64,000 nt of DNA from Larimichthys crocea (lineage: Eukaryota; Chordata; Actinopteri; Sciaenidae): assembly GCF_000972845.2 (NCBI RefSeq), contig NC_040016.1, positions 16,778,368 to 16,842,367 of the forward strand, read 5' to 3'. The first letter of the stretch is position 1. Every line of letters starts with the position of its first letter. The notes below the pieces were generated by a model, which was not told the origin of the DNA, did no database searches, and worked only from the letters and a program-made list of their open reading frames with translations. Both the position numbers and the translations under genes were made by a program. Of the stretch, positions 10,511 to 22,935 are shown one piece after another.

Positions 10511-13139
10511 CACCACGGACAATCAGGATGGATGACAAAATTATAAATAGATGGACCTCCTCTCCACCATAGAGACCTGGAAGAAGACAGACTATACAAA
10601 CACCTAATAGGCAAAGTTCAAGTGCACCATTCACACAGGTAAGGGAAAAGAACAGATACAGCAGAGAGAGAGAGAATACAAAGAGAGAGGGCTGAATCTC
10701 CTGGCGATCCAGACCTGAAAACATCTGGAATGAGGCAGCAATAGCCAGCAAAGCACTAGGACAAACATGGACTATAGTGCGAGTATTTAGATTTCAGAAT
10801 AGTGAAGTGGGGAGGTGGATAGTAAAATAAATACTAAGTGCAGGTGTATATTTTTTAGGTGGAACGCTGTTCAGCACTGACATATTGACAGCAGGTAATG
10901 TTAACTTAGCTGGCTCCTTTTCCTACAGAAAGAAGCTGCACACACCCTTTGAATTGGGTTGTGGGTCATCGGGTTGTGGGTCACGGGATATGTATGTAAT
11001 TGTATGGATTCAAAAAATCAAGCATTCGGGGCTATGTAACTTACTGTAGTGTTTCAGGAGAAACAACGAAATGGGATGGCGTTGGGAGATAACCCTTTTA
11101 ATACTAGAGAGAGTGTTAACAGGTCTGTCTCTTGTACTTTCCTTAAGTCTTTAAGACTCAGACTGACCGGAGATAAAAACCTTTAAATCTACATAATTTG
11201 ACTGATGTGAAAAAGTTAAAGAGAACTTGCATTTCTGAGATTTCTCATAATTTTTATGCTACAAGGACAAGCTCCACACAAAATAACAATGTTGTTTTTT
11301 GTCTTGTGCATGGATAATTAACCAAGTACGCTGGAAGTGGGGCGGCTGGGGGGGCTGCAGCCCCCGCAGGTGGTGAGAGGCTGAATGGAAATGCAAAAAA
11401 ACCCAGTTGAAATAAAAAAGTAAAAAAAAATCACACTATTATTATACTATTGTCATTTTATTTACATAACTCAAACAACACATTTGACTATAAATGTCAG
11501 AAGCATGATTTGATTCACAAAATTTAGTACCGCAAACACGTAACGACCGTTTAAAGCGTCTACTCTGGACGTCAACAACTAGACTAGCACCAGCACTTTG
11601 AACAGGTCTTTCAAGGCAGGGTGGTTTAAAACCACCACACTCTCAGAGAGAGAGAGATGGACTTTAAATAAGGCTTTGGAGTTCGGAGGAAGGAGTTTTT
11701 TTTCTTCTTAACGTTTGTAAAAACTATAAAATCAGTTAGCCTCATCTAGGCTATTGTTACCGGCCAGCCCTGTCCCTTTAAGACGGTGGCCCGGCACGTG
11801 TGTGTGACGTACAGGTGCAAACAGGTAAACCCAGGAGCAGGGGTACACATCCAGTGTGTTAGATGTACACAGCAGAGTTAGCTCATGTGAACGCCCGAGT
11901 GTTTTAGCCCGCAGCAGTGTCCAGTCAGGTTTTGAATCGGCCCGGTGTGTGTTCTGCTTTTTGATAAAAAGAGAAATTAAATGTGCCACTACTTCGTCCT
12001 CCTTTCTTCCCACACTTTTGCCCGGACTCTCCGACGCCAGTTACCAGCAACGAGCCAAAACATCAAATCAGTTCCCAACTACGGTTCGGAGCGAGAGAAG
12101 GTTTAAAAAGGTAACACTATGTTACTTGTTTATAACGCTGTCTAGTGCCTAATCTCAGTACCTTGTGCGTGAAATTAAATATATGAGGTCTTAATTAAAG
12201 ACATGTTCTGAGAAATACTTGCATTTCATGTGTGATTCAATGAAGCACATTTACATTCCTAGGTTGAGCATTACGTTGCCATCAAGTTGGCCTTATGATG
12301 TATTTCTAAAACCTCTGTAGGTCTAATACAGGTTGGTTGTGATTACATCTCATTGTAAATTATAGCCGGTATCACATGATTACTAGGCATATAAATAACC
12401 AAGTGTAACACCCTATCGAGAACGTTATTTATTTATGTATGTTGCCCTTTCGCATTATGACGTCATCGGTATGTTTCTCAGCCCCCCCCCCCCAACTGTG
12501 ATGACTTTTTGTCGGGGACATGCAGCTTTACCCTCAGTCGTTTAGCAGTAGATTATCTAGCTATCAAGTGCACATTTAAACCCCATATAACCAACTCATG
12601 GAGCTAACATTATAGCTTAGGTAGCTTGCCAGCTACAACTGATGAAATCTGCCATCATAATATCATGTCATGTTTTTTCCATCCAGTTGTTCTTATGCAC
12701 ATTTTAAGTTTTGAATAGCTGAATAGAAGTGCAGAAAATGCTTTAAAAAATACTCAACAGCTGATGTTGAAACCTGATGCATTGATAAAAGCAAAATGTG
12801 ACAAATGAAAAAAGACTTAACAAATAAGTCACAAGCTTCCATTCAAGCTCCCACTTCACTGAAGAGATTATAATATCATAGATGTAAACATCAGATCTGT
12901 GTGGAGTGATGTGGTTTTAAACCATTTGAGGTCTGACTGGCACTCTGAATTACACCAGCTTGTTGTGCCCTCCTCTTTGCAATAATGTAATAGCTCCTGA
13001 CTGAAGATACTCTTTATCTCAGTGCACTTAAGTACAAATATTTCCATAATGGTAGTGGGTGAAAACACAGACAAATTCACATTCTCTTTTAAATTTCAGC
13101 AAATTAGGAAAGCAAGGTAACCTAATGTAGCCACAAGGG
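10511..13139. other. Intergenic; CpG-richer patch near 11.75-12.12 kb
   Basis: No gene was recognised. A small GC hairpin (GGGGGGGCTGCAGCCCCCGC) is near 11348-11368. From about 11750 to 12115 the CpG content rises. A donor-like AAAAAG|GTAACAC ends at about 12110, which could mark an unidentified first exon on the plus strand. A poly-C run lies near 12482-12494. None of this is firm. Confidence 0.3.
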
Positions 13140-13460
13140 GGCACAAGCCAGTGTCTTATTGTGCCGGTCCCAAGCCCGGATAAATACAGAGGGTTGTGTC
13201 AGGAAGGGCATCCAACGTAAAACTTGTCAAATCAAACATGTGAATCGAATCTATGACTTCCATACCGGATCGGTTGAGGCCCGGGTTAACAACGACCGCC
13301 ATCGGTGATGTTCACCTATAGGGTGCCAGTGGAAATTGGACTACTGTTGGTCAAAGAAGGAGAGGAGGAAGGCGTGTTCGTAGAATGAGGGAGAAGAGGA
13401 AAGCCAACAGTCTAGGACTAAGAGTAGGGACTTTGAATGTTGACATCCCAACACATGAAA
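13140..13460 (+). mobile_element. 5' end of an RTE-type LINE, truncated
   Basis: The sequence GTGCCGGTCCCAAGCCCGGATAAATACAGAGG, followed by AGGAAGGGCATCC and GAGGCCCGGGTTAACAACGACCGCC, is the conserved leader I associate with fish RTE-like LINEs. It leads into a frame (ATG at 13385) reading LGLRVGTLNVD, the expected start of the apurinic-endonuclease domain of that clade. The similarity then stops at about 13450, so most of the element is missing. Fragment only; no active protein. Confidence 0.6.
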
Positions 13461-13699
13461 GGAAATTGGTTAGAAATCACATTTTAAAAAATTCACAAGC
13501 AAATTATCTTTTCAGAAACAATGTTCCAACTACTCTGGACAGACCTCATGACCTGAGAGAGAGTGACATGGACTCTGATTATATAAAGATATTATTTGAA
13601 TCTAATTTCATAAATATTGTACACATAACAACTTTTTTTTAAAGCATTCAAATAATGACTTATTTGAATATATCTCTGGTCAACATTTAGGCTGGTTGA

Positions 13700-14287
13700 A
13701 GCTGAGTTAGCATGAGAAAGCAGGATGCCAACGTAGAAAGCTATTTCTGGTACAACATTCGGTCCACCAAAGTAAGAAATGCAGTTTATTACAGTATGTG
13801 GAGAGGGAGCCAGGACAGGGCGAACAGAGCCAAAACCAGAAACAGAGATCCTGCCAGCTTCTTCTCTTTCCTTAGGTAGTTCTGAGAATGATTTTGGACT
13901 CAGTTGCTTGGTCTATCTCGAAGGTTTCCTTGAATAAAGTAGAAAATACATCTGTGGGGTGGCATTTAGCTCAGTCGGTAGAGCAGCCGCCCTGCTTGCT
14001 GCAGGGGCCTGGGTTCGAGTCCCGACCTGTGTGGCCTCTTCCCGCATGTCGTTCCCCATCTCTTTCCCCAAGTTTGTTGTTGATCTTCAGTTGTCCTATC
14101 AAAAAAGAAAATACATCTGTACAATATAGCCATCCCCAAAAGAGAGATGAGGTTGCAGAGGAAAAACTGAAGTAAACCAGGTATGACATAGGAATCATGG
14201 GGAAGAATGTCTCTGTGTAACAGTGCTTTTTTACCCACAGAATCTAATCTAGTCATTGTAGTGATGAAAATCAAAGCCTTTTTGTAG
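13700..14287 (-). pseudogene. Broken duplicate of adenosine receptor exon 2 (adora3-like)
   Basis: This segment closely matches 15565-16154, the second exon plus intron start of the neighbouring intact adenosine receptor, in the same orientation. It keeps blocks such as GCTGAGTTAGCATGAGAAAGCAGG and TCCTGCCAGCTTCTTCTCTTTCC. It has lost about 120 bases corresponding to about 15895-16018, and about 55 bases of the intron start. It has small indels and carries a 150-bp SINE at 13956-14105. The first exon and the C-terminal end are absent, so it cannot encode a receptor. It is a partial segmental duplication that kept intron sequence, so it is not a processed copy. Confidence 0.85.
13941..14120 (+). 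mobile_element. tRNA-derived SINE with 15-bp target duplication
   Basis: The body is 13956-14105. The head has a Pol III A box TAGCTCAGTCGG at 13967-13978 and a B box GGTTCGAGTCC at 14012-14022, as in a tRNA. The tail ends in a short A run. AGAAAATACATCTGT occurs exactly at 13941-13955 and 14106-14120, a clean target-site duplication inside the receptor pseudo-exon. It is a SINE, not a functional tRNA: it lacks a full cloverleaf and is followed by non-tRNA sequence. Confidence 0.9.
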
Positions 14288-14805
14288 TTATTCAATATGA
14301 GTCACAACTGTGGCGACAACCAACATGGGTTTCGAAATAGTTTTTTAAAGTTTCAGTACAATGAGATCTCAGGGCCACTGTTGATTTTATTAACATTTAC
14401 GACTGCAGACTTAAAGAAACATTATATAACTTTTCTACCATAAAATAACAGATTTTAAAACATTTTGATTCCACACTGACTTGTAATTGGGTGAATTACT
14501 TTATCCACATTCTGTGTACACAGACTAAACTTTGTTTGACAAGTAAACATAAAGGCCTACTGGAAATGTTAACATTCAGGGTTCCAGCTCATACAGGGGT
14601 GGATAAGTGTGGCACAAACATAATTGGTCAGTGATATCAATATAAGACAGACCTGAGTTAGACAAAGAGGCATGACAGGAACAATGAAGACTTTGTGTGT
14701 TACCGTTGTTGTGCTAAGTCTCATTTCAGTGTGCCATTTTTTTAATTTTTACCCATAATCAGGTGTTTTATAAAGTGAATATATATATATATATCTATAT
14801 ATAAT

Positions 14806-14838
<33 letters not shown>

Positions 14839-15395
14839 TATATATAAAAGTTGTAACACCAGTAGAAGTCTAGGAACAGAAACAAAAATAATTTCTATAT
14901 TTTATATTATTTCTGTCTGTCAGGTAGATGTTTCAAAAATTCTCACTTCCTGATGGACTTGAAAATATGATTTTAATAGAACACATTTTGGGAAGTACAT
15001 TTGTTTCCTGTTTCACACAGAGACAGATGAGAATGTTGAGCGATAGTATACAGAGAGCATTTCATAGAGTTAAGTTTCAAGACTATAATTATATACATAA
15101 ATGTTTAGTTGATGCCAGACAGGAAGTAAATACACACGTAATTTATGCACAGAACAAACTGCAAAACTAAATAGAGCTTCATGGAAATGTTTCGTGGTTA
15201 GCCGCATGTTCACACCTCACAACTAACCATAGAAAAGCAACATAACTGATAAACTACAGGAACATATGACCAACTAAATAAAATATATAGTGAAGAGTCA
15301 AAGAATATGTATATTTTATATTGTACAACAATATCCCTGTATAGTTATATAGCTATTAAGAACAAACACACACAGAAACAAAGAAATAAATTCCT
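14288..15395. other. Intergenic between pseudo-exon and receptor
   Basis: Apart from the TA microsatellite, no gene, splice-flanked frame or named repeat was recognised here. Part of it is likely 3'UTR of the minus-strand receptor. Confidence 0.5.
14779..14847. repeat. (TA)n microsatellite
   Basis: About 70 bases of nearly pure TA with a few interruptions. Confidence 0.95.
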
Positions 15396-16648
15396 TCACT
15401 CTTTTTTGACCATACTGTTAATGTTACCGCTGAGATTATTGTCTGTTGTCTGGCTTGTCTGAGGTTCTTGATTTTCTTCTCCACATGCAACACACCGTCT
15501 CCAGATCTTCAGGTAAGCTGACCTGATTTTTTGTATTTTGAACGCGTACACAATCGGGTTTACGGCTGAGTTAGCATGAGAAAGCAGGATGCCAACGTAG
15601 AAAGCTATTACTGGTACAACATTCGGTCCACCAAAGTAAGAAATGCAGTTCATTATGTGGAGAGGGAGCCAGGACAGGGCGAACAGAGCCAAAACCAAAA
15701 ACAGAGATCCTGCCAGCTTCTTCTCTTTCCTTAGGTAGTTCTGAGAATGATTTTGGACACAGTTGCCTGGTCTCTCACGAAGGTTTCCTTGAATAGTGTA
15801 AAAAATGCATCCATACAAAATAGTCATTCCCAACAGAGGGATGAGGTTGCAGAGGAAAAAACTGAAGTAAACCAGGTATGACATGGGGATCACTGCTATG
15901 AACTGGCAGACAATAGTGGAGTTGACAGAGTTAGACAAGGTCTCTTGTTTGTACCATCCAAGCATGGGAGCAAAACTCAGTGGTATTGCAACAATCCAAC
16001 ATGCTGCTACCACAATCAAAGAATGTCTCCGTGTAACAGTGCTTTTGTACCTAAAGGGAAAGAGAAACATTTATTTATGTTTGTGTGTTCTGACCACAGT
16101 GGCACAGAATCACAGAAGTCATTGTGGTGATGAAAATCAAAGCCTTTTTGTAGGGCAAGCCATGGTTGGTGTGATAAAATGTAAAGCTTATAGCCATGCA
16201 TATAGTTATTGCATAAGATAAAAAATGTAAAGCTTATAGCCATGCATATAGTTATTGCATAAGATAATAGTGCACAATGAATAGATTCAGCAAGCATTAT
16301 TATGTCTGAATAATCTTACCTGAGAGGGATATACACTCGAAGGAATCGATCCACTGCAATAGCCACCAGAGACAAAACTGAGACCAGGGTCAACAGGATG
16401 ATCGTGCAGCTGATGAAGAGACAGCCGTAGAAAGAAGTCCTCACTCGTCCGTCCACCAGCACAGCCAATGGTATGGCCATGCTGCCAACCATAAAGTCAG
16501 CCACAGCCAGAGAGACAATAAGGCAGAAGGTAGGCTGTTGAAGGCTTTTACTGGTCCACAGAGCCAGAATAACCAGCATATTACCAAGACAACAGCTCAC
16601 AGCAATGAGCACCTCCAACACTGTGTAGATTACATCGTCCACATCCAT
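15396..16648 (-). CDS. adora3-like: Adenosine receptor, A3-like (class A GPCR), two exons
   Basis: Join complement(16320..16648, 15396..16050) gives 327 residues. The intron (16051-16319) splits an Arg codon right after the third helix, the conserved intron site of vertebrate adenosine receptors. It is a plasma-membrane receptor for extracellular adenosine; A1/A3 types couple to Gi. Visible landmarks: GN-LV in TM1 (N23), LAVAD in TM2 (D51), TM3 end DRF (100-102), extracellular C76 and C158, [10 protein letters not shown] in TM6 (N245 is the adenosine-binding Asn), SH-N in TM7 (H268), and NPIVY (274-278). The C-terminal CVAC is a likely palmitoylation site. Odd: F instead of Y in the DRY motif, and Y where relatives have K four residues later. 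The intron has a 45-bp tandem duplication. A3 versus A1-like naming is by resemblance. Confidence 0.88.
16176..16266. repeat. 45-bp tandem duplication in the receptor intron
   Basis: Two copies of a 45-base unit, 16176-16220 and 16222-16266, separated by one A, appear identical (AAAATGTAAAGCTTATAGCC at the start of each). They lie in the intron of the minus-strand adenosine receptor and do not touch its splice sites. Confidence 0.95.
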
Positions 16649-19600
16649 AGTGCTTCTTATCTGGCTAATATTTATTGGTGAGTTAATGGTGAGTATTCAA
16701 ATGAGAGATTCAGCCTGAATGTGCTGTGGCATTTAGCACTCTTCTCTGACTTCTGAAATCTTTGAGGAAGTCACTAGGCACTAAGGTCTACGATAGCCTC
16801 ATTTCTGGTGGGAGGAAATGAGAGTAATAGTTTACCAAGTTACATTTTTTTTCACATAGCTCACATTCATTAATTAATGACTTAATTAATTCCAGTGTGT
16901 TTTGGGCTTCAAACAACATGTGAGCATGCAGAGCAATAATACATTTATTTAAATGACTATGCATTTGACATGTAGTTTGTTTTCTTAAAAGCACCGTGGA
17001 CAGTTTAAAAAAGCAAACAACACACACTTCCCTCACCCTGATTATAATCTAACCTCTCAGCGCTCTTCTTTTCACTTGTGGTTTTTGTAGCGCTGGTGGT
17101 AAATGCATCTAATGACAAATTTCGTAAACAAATGTTACTGACATATAAGACTTTATATGAGAATTCAGAACAACCAGAACTCGTTTCAATAATCAAAATC
17201 ATGTCTTATCACTGCAGTTTCGATATGATTAATATTACTGTAAAATATGTTGTCTTGTTGAAGAACATTTTTCAATACATCTCAAGTATCATGAGCGTTA
17301 CTGTTCTCGGCCTCCCCTTTAAAACAGTGTTTAACTGTCTGTAATTTGCATAGATTGATTTGTATTAAGATATTTGCTGCCATTCATTGTCAGTCATAAA
17401 GAAAACCTTCACAAAAACGTACAATAAAATGAAAAACCCATCATAGTTTACACTTACTTTCTCTTTGCTAACAACACATACTTTGACAAAAACAGAAAAA
17501 CACTATTCTTTCAGAACAGTGTTCTCCAAGGAACATCTGAATGTCATTGAAGTGGCCTGACACATCTTATCTGCAACAGAGGAGTTGCACTACAACTGAG
17601 GAATACACTTACACTCATCTACCGCATCAAAGATCTATGTACCATCGTACTATATCGAATTCTACAGAGAATTTTGTGAATATTAAACAATATCACATGA
17701 CATGTACTGAATATCAGCACACCTGTGATTCAGACATACAGTATGCAAGTTAATCACAATGTGCTGATATTCAGTGGAACATCACGACCTCAAGTGTGGT
17801 ATTGTTTTTATACCACGCTTCTACAAGCACCATTTATTGGTTAATACTAATAAGTGACAACATATTATGATTTGTTTCTTTATTTGGCTCTGCCAATGCA
17901 AACAGTTCTGCAGCATCTGCACCAGGACTGCACTGTTGCCGAGTGACATAGGCGTAAACATTTCCTGACCACTAACTTGTGAGCTACTTTATCTACCGGT
18001 ACATGTTACCACAGGCCAGCCACTTTGTGTCATCTATGCAACCAGTGAAAAAACGCCAGTTAACATCTTTTTTCTCTCATCTTTTTTTTTTTCTCATCTT
18101 TGCGTTACCAGGAAGCAGGAAACCAGTTTATTATTATGGATTATATTGATGCCATTGACAAGAAGACAAAAAAAACAACAAATAACACTAGAAACACAAG
18201 ATAAAGGTTGTCATATGGCGACAGACACATAAGGAATCACAAAGATATCACATTTCTGTGCTAGGTGTGTTTTGTCAGGTTTTGTCAACACTATAGAAAC
18301 ACAATATAACTGTTATGTATGGAGGTTGACTGATGGTGACTTCTGTTAGTTATTGGTTTGATTAATGGTCTGTGTATCGATTACTCACGTTTGCAGATGA
18401 GGTTTATTATCAGCTAAGTTTATTCAGTTTCTACCACCAGTATGGGGTAAAAGGTGTTTGTAAACTACTTGTAGAAATATCTTCATCTTTGTTGTGTGAA
18501 GTTTGTTATAATCTAACGGTTGTTAAAAGCCCCAGTGCTGTTTTACTTGTTATGCTGTACTCTGTACTGTATTATGTTGTGCTGTCAGAATTAACTGTTG
18601 TATAAGAATTAATACATTATTGATTTTTAAATTTTAATTTTTTTTTCAACTGGACAGTGTAAAAAATGTTCTACTCTTGAGCAGCTTTTTTTAAATTTAA
18701 TTTAATTTTTTTTACAGAAATTAAGGACAGACTAAAGGAACTTGTTCGCAGTGACATAATGCAGCTGCAACATATTTTCCTGTGAAGTTAACTACTTGCA
18801 GCTGTGGTTGTCAGCATTATAGTCACATACATGTAGCTATTATCAAGTATAATATCAGGTTTACAGTAACACTCATCATCAAGTAAGTGACATCCTGTAT
18901 CTCTACGGTGCTATTGTAATCAGTTTTATCTGTATGCATTATAATAAACTGCTAATAGCAGCCATATCTTGCTTTGAATCTAATAACCCAGTTTTACATT
19001 CAAACTACAAAAGCACCAAAAGAGGTCGAGACAAGTGACAGATTAACTCTCAATATCTTGAAACTAAGTAAAGTATGACATACTTTGTGTTTAAAAATAT
19101 CCTGAGTAGGAACATCAGTCGGTTGGCCGACTTGTTTTGCATGTTGACTTTTACATTCATTTGCATACACACTCATTGGCTTTGTTCTAAGGTAAACAAG
19201 AAAAGGTGCTAAATGAAGTCCATTGTGGGAGTGCTTTCTCCAGAAGGCAAAGAAGTGCAATGCTAAAGGCACGTGGCTGCTACTTAGGTGGAGTGCATTA
19301 TTCTATCGAGAGCTACTGTGACTAAACACAGTGAAAAAAGTGTGCTCCTTACAGAGAGCCTTTCCGTCCGACACTCATTGAGTCAATGGGATACCGGACT
19401 AAAAGGAAAACTACCTCTTGTATTACAAGTAATTTCATATTTCTTTTTTAAAAATGAACGCGTGTCAGGCTATCAAAAGCAAAAATGATCAAAAACTGAC
19501 ATCCCTAATCCTGAGTTACCTCCCAAAATATATCATGAGTCTAAACATACCTGTTTTGCAAAGTAGTGGATTTAAACTTAGATCAGTGAACCAAAAACAA

Positions 19601-20221
19601 AGACTACAAAGCTACAACTTAGAAACATTTAGAGTGAGATAAGACGTCTTACAAACCAAATAATCTTGCAATGAAATATAACCAGTGGGTATTTTGTAAC
19701 TCGGTAACCAAAACGTCTGCCATCGTGAGCTAAATGGGTTTATAAATCAAGCAAGTCGTGCTCAAGAAAAAGAAAATATTCAAAGGTCTAACTGCTAAAG
19801 ACATGCTATACGAAAAGGCTCTCTTGTACCTGCATGTTGCTTGCTACTATTATACCAATGTAACCCAGTATCATGCGTAGTGTTCACAAGGCAGGGAAAT
19901 GAACATTATGAAAAATGTTTAGGCCTGTAGCGACTGGATGAGAATGAGTGAAGATAGATTCAATATAGTAAACTGTTCTGATATATAAAACATAATAATA
20001 TTACACTTTCAGCTGGCATTACTACCTCACAATAAACTGTAGAATATCTTATTTAGCGCCTTTAAAACTTTCAGTGTTTTCAATCCCCTCTTGTAGGAAG
20101 TGTTGCTTAAGTATGACAAAGTTCAGTTCCTGCAGAGTTCCTCAGTTTTAGGTTCAAGTCAGAGTTTCAGATCTGTTCTAGAGATGACTAATCATGCTCG
20201 AGTTGGTGCACCATGGTGTCA
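16649..20221. other. Intergenic; no gene recognised
   Basis: The left part should hold the 5'UTR and promoter of the minus-strand receptor. The rest is AT-rich and shows no splice-flanked open frame on either strand. The right end may be 3'UTR of the unidentified minus-strand exons that end at 20222. Confidence 0.5.
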
Positions 20222-20307
20222 TCAAAATGAGGCCGTGAAGAAGAAATGTTTCTGAGGCTCATCATCGCTTTTGTATAAGAGGTAATGACGCATCAAACCG
20301 ATGACAT
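20222..20307 (-). CDS. Putative terminal exon of an unidentified minus-strand gene
   Basis: On the minus strand an acceptor (GTACTTGGTGCAG) is followed by 28 open codons, starting VIGLMRHYLLYKSDDEPQKH and ending FFFTASF then TGA at 20222. The composition looks coding. The frame stays open a few codons further upstream (VLGAD) to the edge of the hAT element that starts at 20321, so the insertion lies at or next to the exon boundary. I do not recognise the protein. Its required phase (one base from the previous exon) does not match the phase-0 end of the exon at 21544-21636, so either an exon is missing or the gene is damaged. Confidence 0.4.
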
Positions 20308-20320
20308 CTGCACCAAGTAC

Positions 20321-20510
20321 TAGGGATGTAACGATACATCGTGACACGATTAAAATCGCTACAAATGCTTGACGACTCGCATCGGTTGACAGAAAAAATG
20401 AATCGCGATTCTTGGCGAATGCGAGAGAAGTAGGATATGTTCTTTTTCGTCTTTTTTTAAAATTAGAAATAGGTTACGTTGTGGCTGCAGCTTCCACTGC
20501 CTTTCTGTGT

Positions 20511-20550
<40 letters not shown>

Positions 20551-21154
20551 AACACACACACGCGCAGTAGTGGTAATCGGCGTCAGGCCTGACTGTACCG
20601 TAAATGATACCATAACACAGACCCTCCAGGAATTCACAATGTTGCAATTTGCAACTTCAACGCAACTTCAGTGAATCCCCGTGAATTCAGGGGTGTTGCA
20701 ATTTTAAACAATCACCGCAACTTCCACGCAGTCTGCACGGGGGATAAAGTCGGGTCAGGGACGGCCACACGGTGCGGGAGGATCCCTCTCTGGGGACCTT
20801 CTCCCCGGCGCTGGCTGGCCCCCGCCGCTGGTCGGACCTCGCCGTTTCCCGGGGCCGTGGACTCTATTAAAGGGTTATGAGCTATCATCCTGTTGTTTTT
20901 TTTTCAGTTAGCTCATACGTCAAGCTGAAAGGTAATGGTCAGATCAGCTGCTTGCTGGCAGCCCTAAAAGAACACAAACTGTTTGAGAGTTTCTGTAAAG
21001 AGAGATTTTTTTTCACTACAAATAAAAAGATATTTTATTTGGTCATATTTGTCTGTAGCTCATTTTGATTTTAAAAAAATCTTGAAAAAATCTATCGTGA
21101 ACAAAAATCGTGACTCGAATCGAGTCGTGAGTTGAGTGTATCGTTACATCCCTA
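20321..21154. mobile_element. Non-autonomous hAT-type element, copy 1
   Basis: The ends are inverted: TAGGGATGTAACGATACATCG on the left, and GTGTATCGTTACATCCCTA on the right. It shares both ends and subterminal blocks (CGTGACACGATTAAAA, CGACTCGCATCGGTTGACAG, CGAATCGAGTCGTGAGTTGAG) with copy 2 at 21969. The interior differs: it holds a CA microsatellite and a GC-rich block near 20735-20870. No transposase frame. The flanks CAAGTACT and CTAGTACT differ by one base if the terminal T/A is counted as flank, so the 8-bp duplication is degraded or shifted. Confidence 0.8.
20511..20563. repeat. (CA)n microsatellite inside hAT copy 1
   Basis: CA repeat with a few CAAA interruptions, ending in CGCGC. 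It is absent from the related copy 2. Confidence 0.95.
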
Positions 21155-21543
21155 CTAGTACTTTCACTGTTGCAAACAATAAACAGACACACATGTTTCT
21201 TAATTTAGTTTGTAAATAGTTTTAAACTATAGAGATGGCATTAACATGGTTACACCGCACATTTCATTTATTTTTTATTGTTTTTATAATGATTTTATTA
21301 TTATTATTTATTTAACATATTCTCATTTTTAAAATACTGTAGAATATGTATTTTTTACATTTCTCATGCAGAAAAGAAACTTGTTTAACACACAGCCAGG
21401 CTGCAGTGCATTCATTTTAAACATCATTCTGTGTTAAGACCAGATACCGAATGTCGATACGGCAGTGACTGAACTGCTTCGATACCAAGTATTCAATACA
21501 TCATTTCGATACATAATGACTAAATCTCATCAACACACCTTAC
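21155..21543. other. Sequence between exon-like segment and hAT copy 1
   Basis: AT-rich. A short stretch near 21430-21515 with ATGTCGATACGGCAG and CGATACATAATG looks like a remnant of another element with hAT-like GTATCGATA ends. No exon was found that would fix the phase mismatch between 21544-21636 and 20222-20307. Confidence 0.4.
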
Positions 21544-21636
21544 CTGTATTTGCTGGTCACAGACTGCGTTCACCACATCCTCCACTGAGATGAAAGCCCC
21601 GTTGCGTCCTCTCCGCACCATCACGTATGTCTGACA
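21544..21636 (-). CDS. Putative internal exon of an unidentified minus-strand gene
   Basis: The 93-base segment is bounded on the minus strand by acceptor CTCTCCTGTAAACAG and donor CAG|GTAAGG, both strong matches. Only one of three frames is open; it gives 31 codons beginning CQTYVMVRRGRNGAFISVED and ending in CDQQIQ, phase 0 at both ends. The composition is protein-like and the GC content is above its flanks. I cannot name the family. It lies between the two hAT copies and may belong with the exon-like segments at 20222-20307 and 26658-26691. Confidence 0.5.
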
Positions 21637-21968
21637 CTGTTTACAGGAGAGAAATACACCTTAAAGTTGACATGGTGGATGGTTGTCAGACCCAGGCTAG
21701 CTGCATTTTAGTGCAGAAAAAAGTATGTAGTATTGCAGCATAGTGAAAATTTAAAAAGTGAAACTTAAAAACATACAGTCATTCTGCCTGCAGTACCATG
21801 TGTTGGCAACTATACTCCAACTATGGTAGTTAGCTACGTTACCTTAGCTAAGAATTCACTCACCAAGACAGTTGAGTAAAAAAATACAGCCCCCTTGAAA
21901 GCCCCGGTCTGTTGTCCTCAATATTGTTCAGCTTCATGTACAAGTTCATTAACTTAATATATCTTAAC

Positions 21969-22935
21969 TAGGGATGTAACGATGCATCGTGACACGATTA
22001 AAAATCGCTACAAATGCGTGACGACTCGCATCGGTTGACAGAAAAAATTAATCGCGATTCTTGGCGAATGGGAACCCGCACAGCCATGGGCGGACTGGGA
22101 CAAAAAATCGGCCCTGGCATTTTGGACCAGAGCAGCCCACAAAATGCCGGGCAAATGCACGGTATGCCAGATTACTGGTCAAACAGGCTTCCCGGCGCGT
22201 TGCGTGAGCGTGGCGTATTTAGTCCGTCCTGCACACGACTTCAAACCCCACCAGGAGTGTTTCAGGAGCGAGTGCTTAGCCCGCCAGACTGTTTACTTGC
22301 TCAGATTTGGACGTTTTCCCGGTGTTTCCCTTCTAAACATGGTTCTTTATGTGTAAATATGTTACGTAGTTAGTTAGTTTCGCTTTTGTCTGTTTTTAGT
22401 TTGCACGGGGGTATTTTATTTTGAAAATCCACCGGATTCTCTTTGCTTTTTCTGTGTCTGGCTTTCGCCCGCTCGGGTGCTCTGTGGAAACTGACGCGTG
22501 CTGCTCGCAAGTTTTAATGTTTTTTAATGTTTTATTTTATTGTTATGTATAAAACTTACCAGCCACATTGGCTGGTGATCAAAAAAGTTAATTTGGAGCC
22601 CTGGTTACGCCCCCTTGTGAGCAAAAACTGCACATCACACCAGTTAACAGCAGTTTACTGTGAGATTGTTTCTAAAGAAAGGAGATATTTGTCATGTGTT
22701 TTGTTGTTTAAGATGTAAGTTGCACTTTTTATAAGAGAACACAAACAGTTTGAGAGTTTCTGTAAAGAAAGAATTTTTTCCTACAAATAAAAAGTATAAT
22801 AAATATAATAATTTTATTTGATCATAATTTGTCTGTAGCTCATTTTGATTTTAAAAAATCGTGAAAAAATCGTATCGTGAACAAAAAATCGTGACTCAAA
22901 TCGAGTCGTGAGTTGAGTGTATCGTTACATCCCTA
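21969..22935. mobile_element. Non-autonomous hAT-type element, copy 2, with 8-bp target duplication
   Basis: The inverted ends TAGGGATGTAACGATGCATCG and GTGTATCGTTACATCCCTA are flanked by a perfect 8-base duplication, ATCTTAAC, at 21961-21968 and 22936-22943. Eight-base duplications and this end structure mark the hAT superfamily. The interior contains a GGGCGGACTGGGACAAAAA block seen in fish transposons and short unrelated frames, but no intact transposase. Compared with copy 1 the subterminal blocks are kept and the centre is replaced. Confidence 0.9.

Noticed and set aside
11732..12152. Two overlapping frames in the CpG-rich patch
   Set aside because: They overlap on opposite strands and have no family features; at most the patch is a promoter or first exon.
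13956..14030. Possible functional tRNA gene
   Set aside because: Good A and B boxes, but the sequence continues into a SINE tail and has a 15-bp target duplication; it does not fold as a full tRNA.
22014..22373. 119-codon frame inside hAT copy 2
   Set aside because: It lies in a non-autonomous element, overlaps another frame and shows no transposase motifs.
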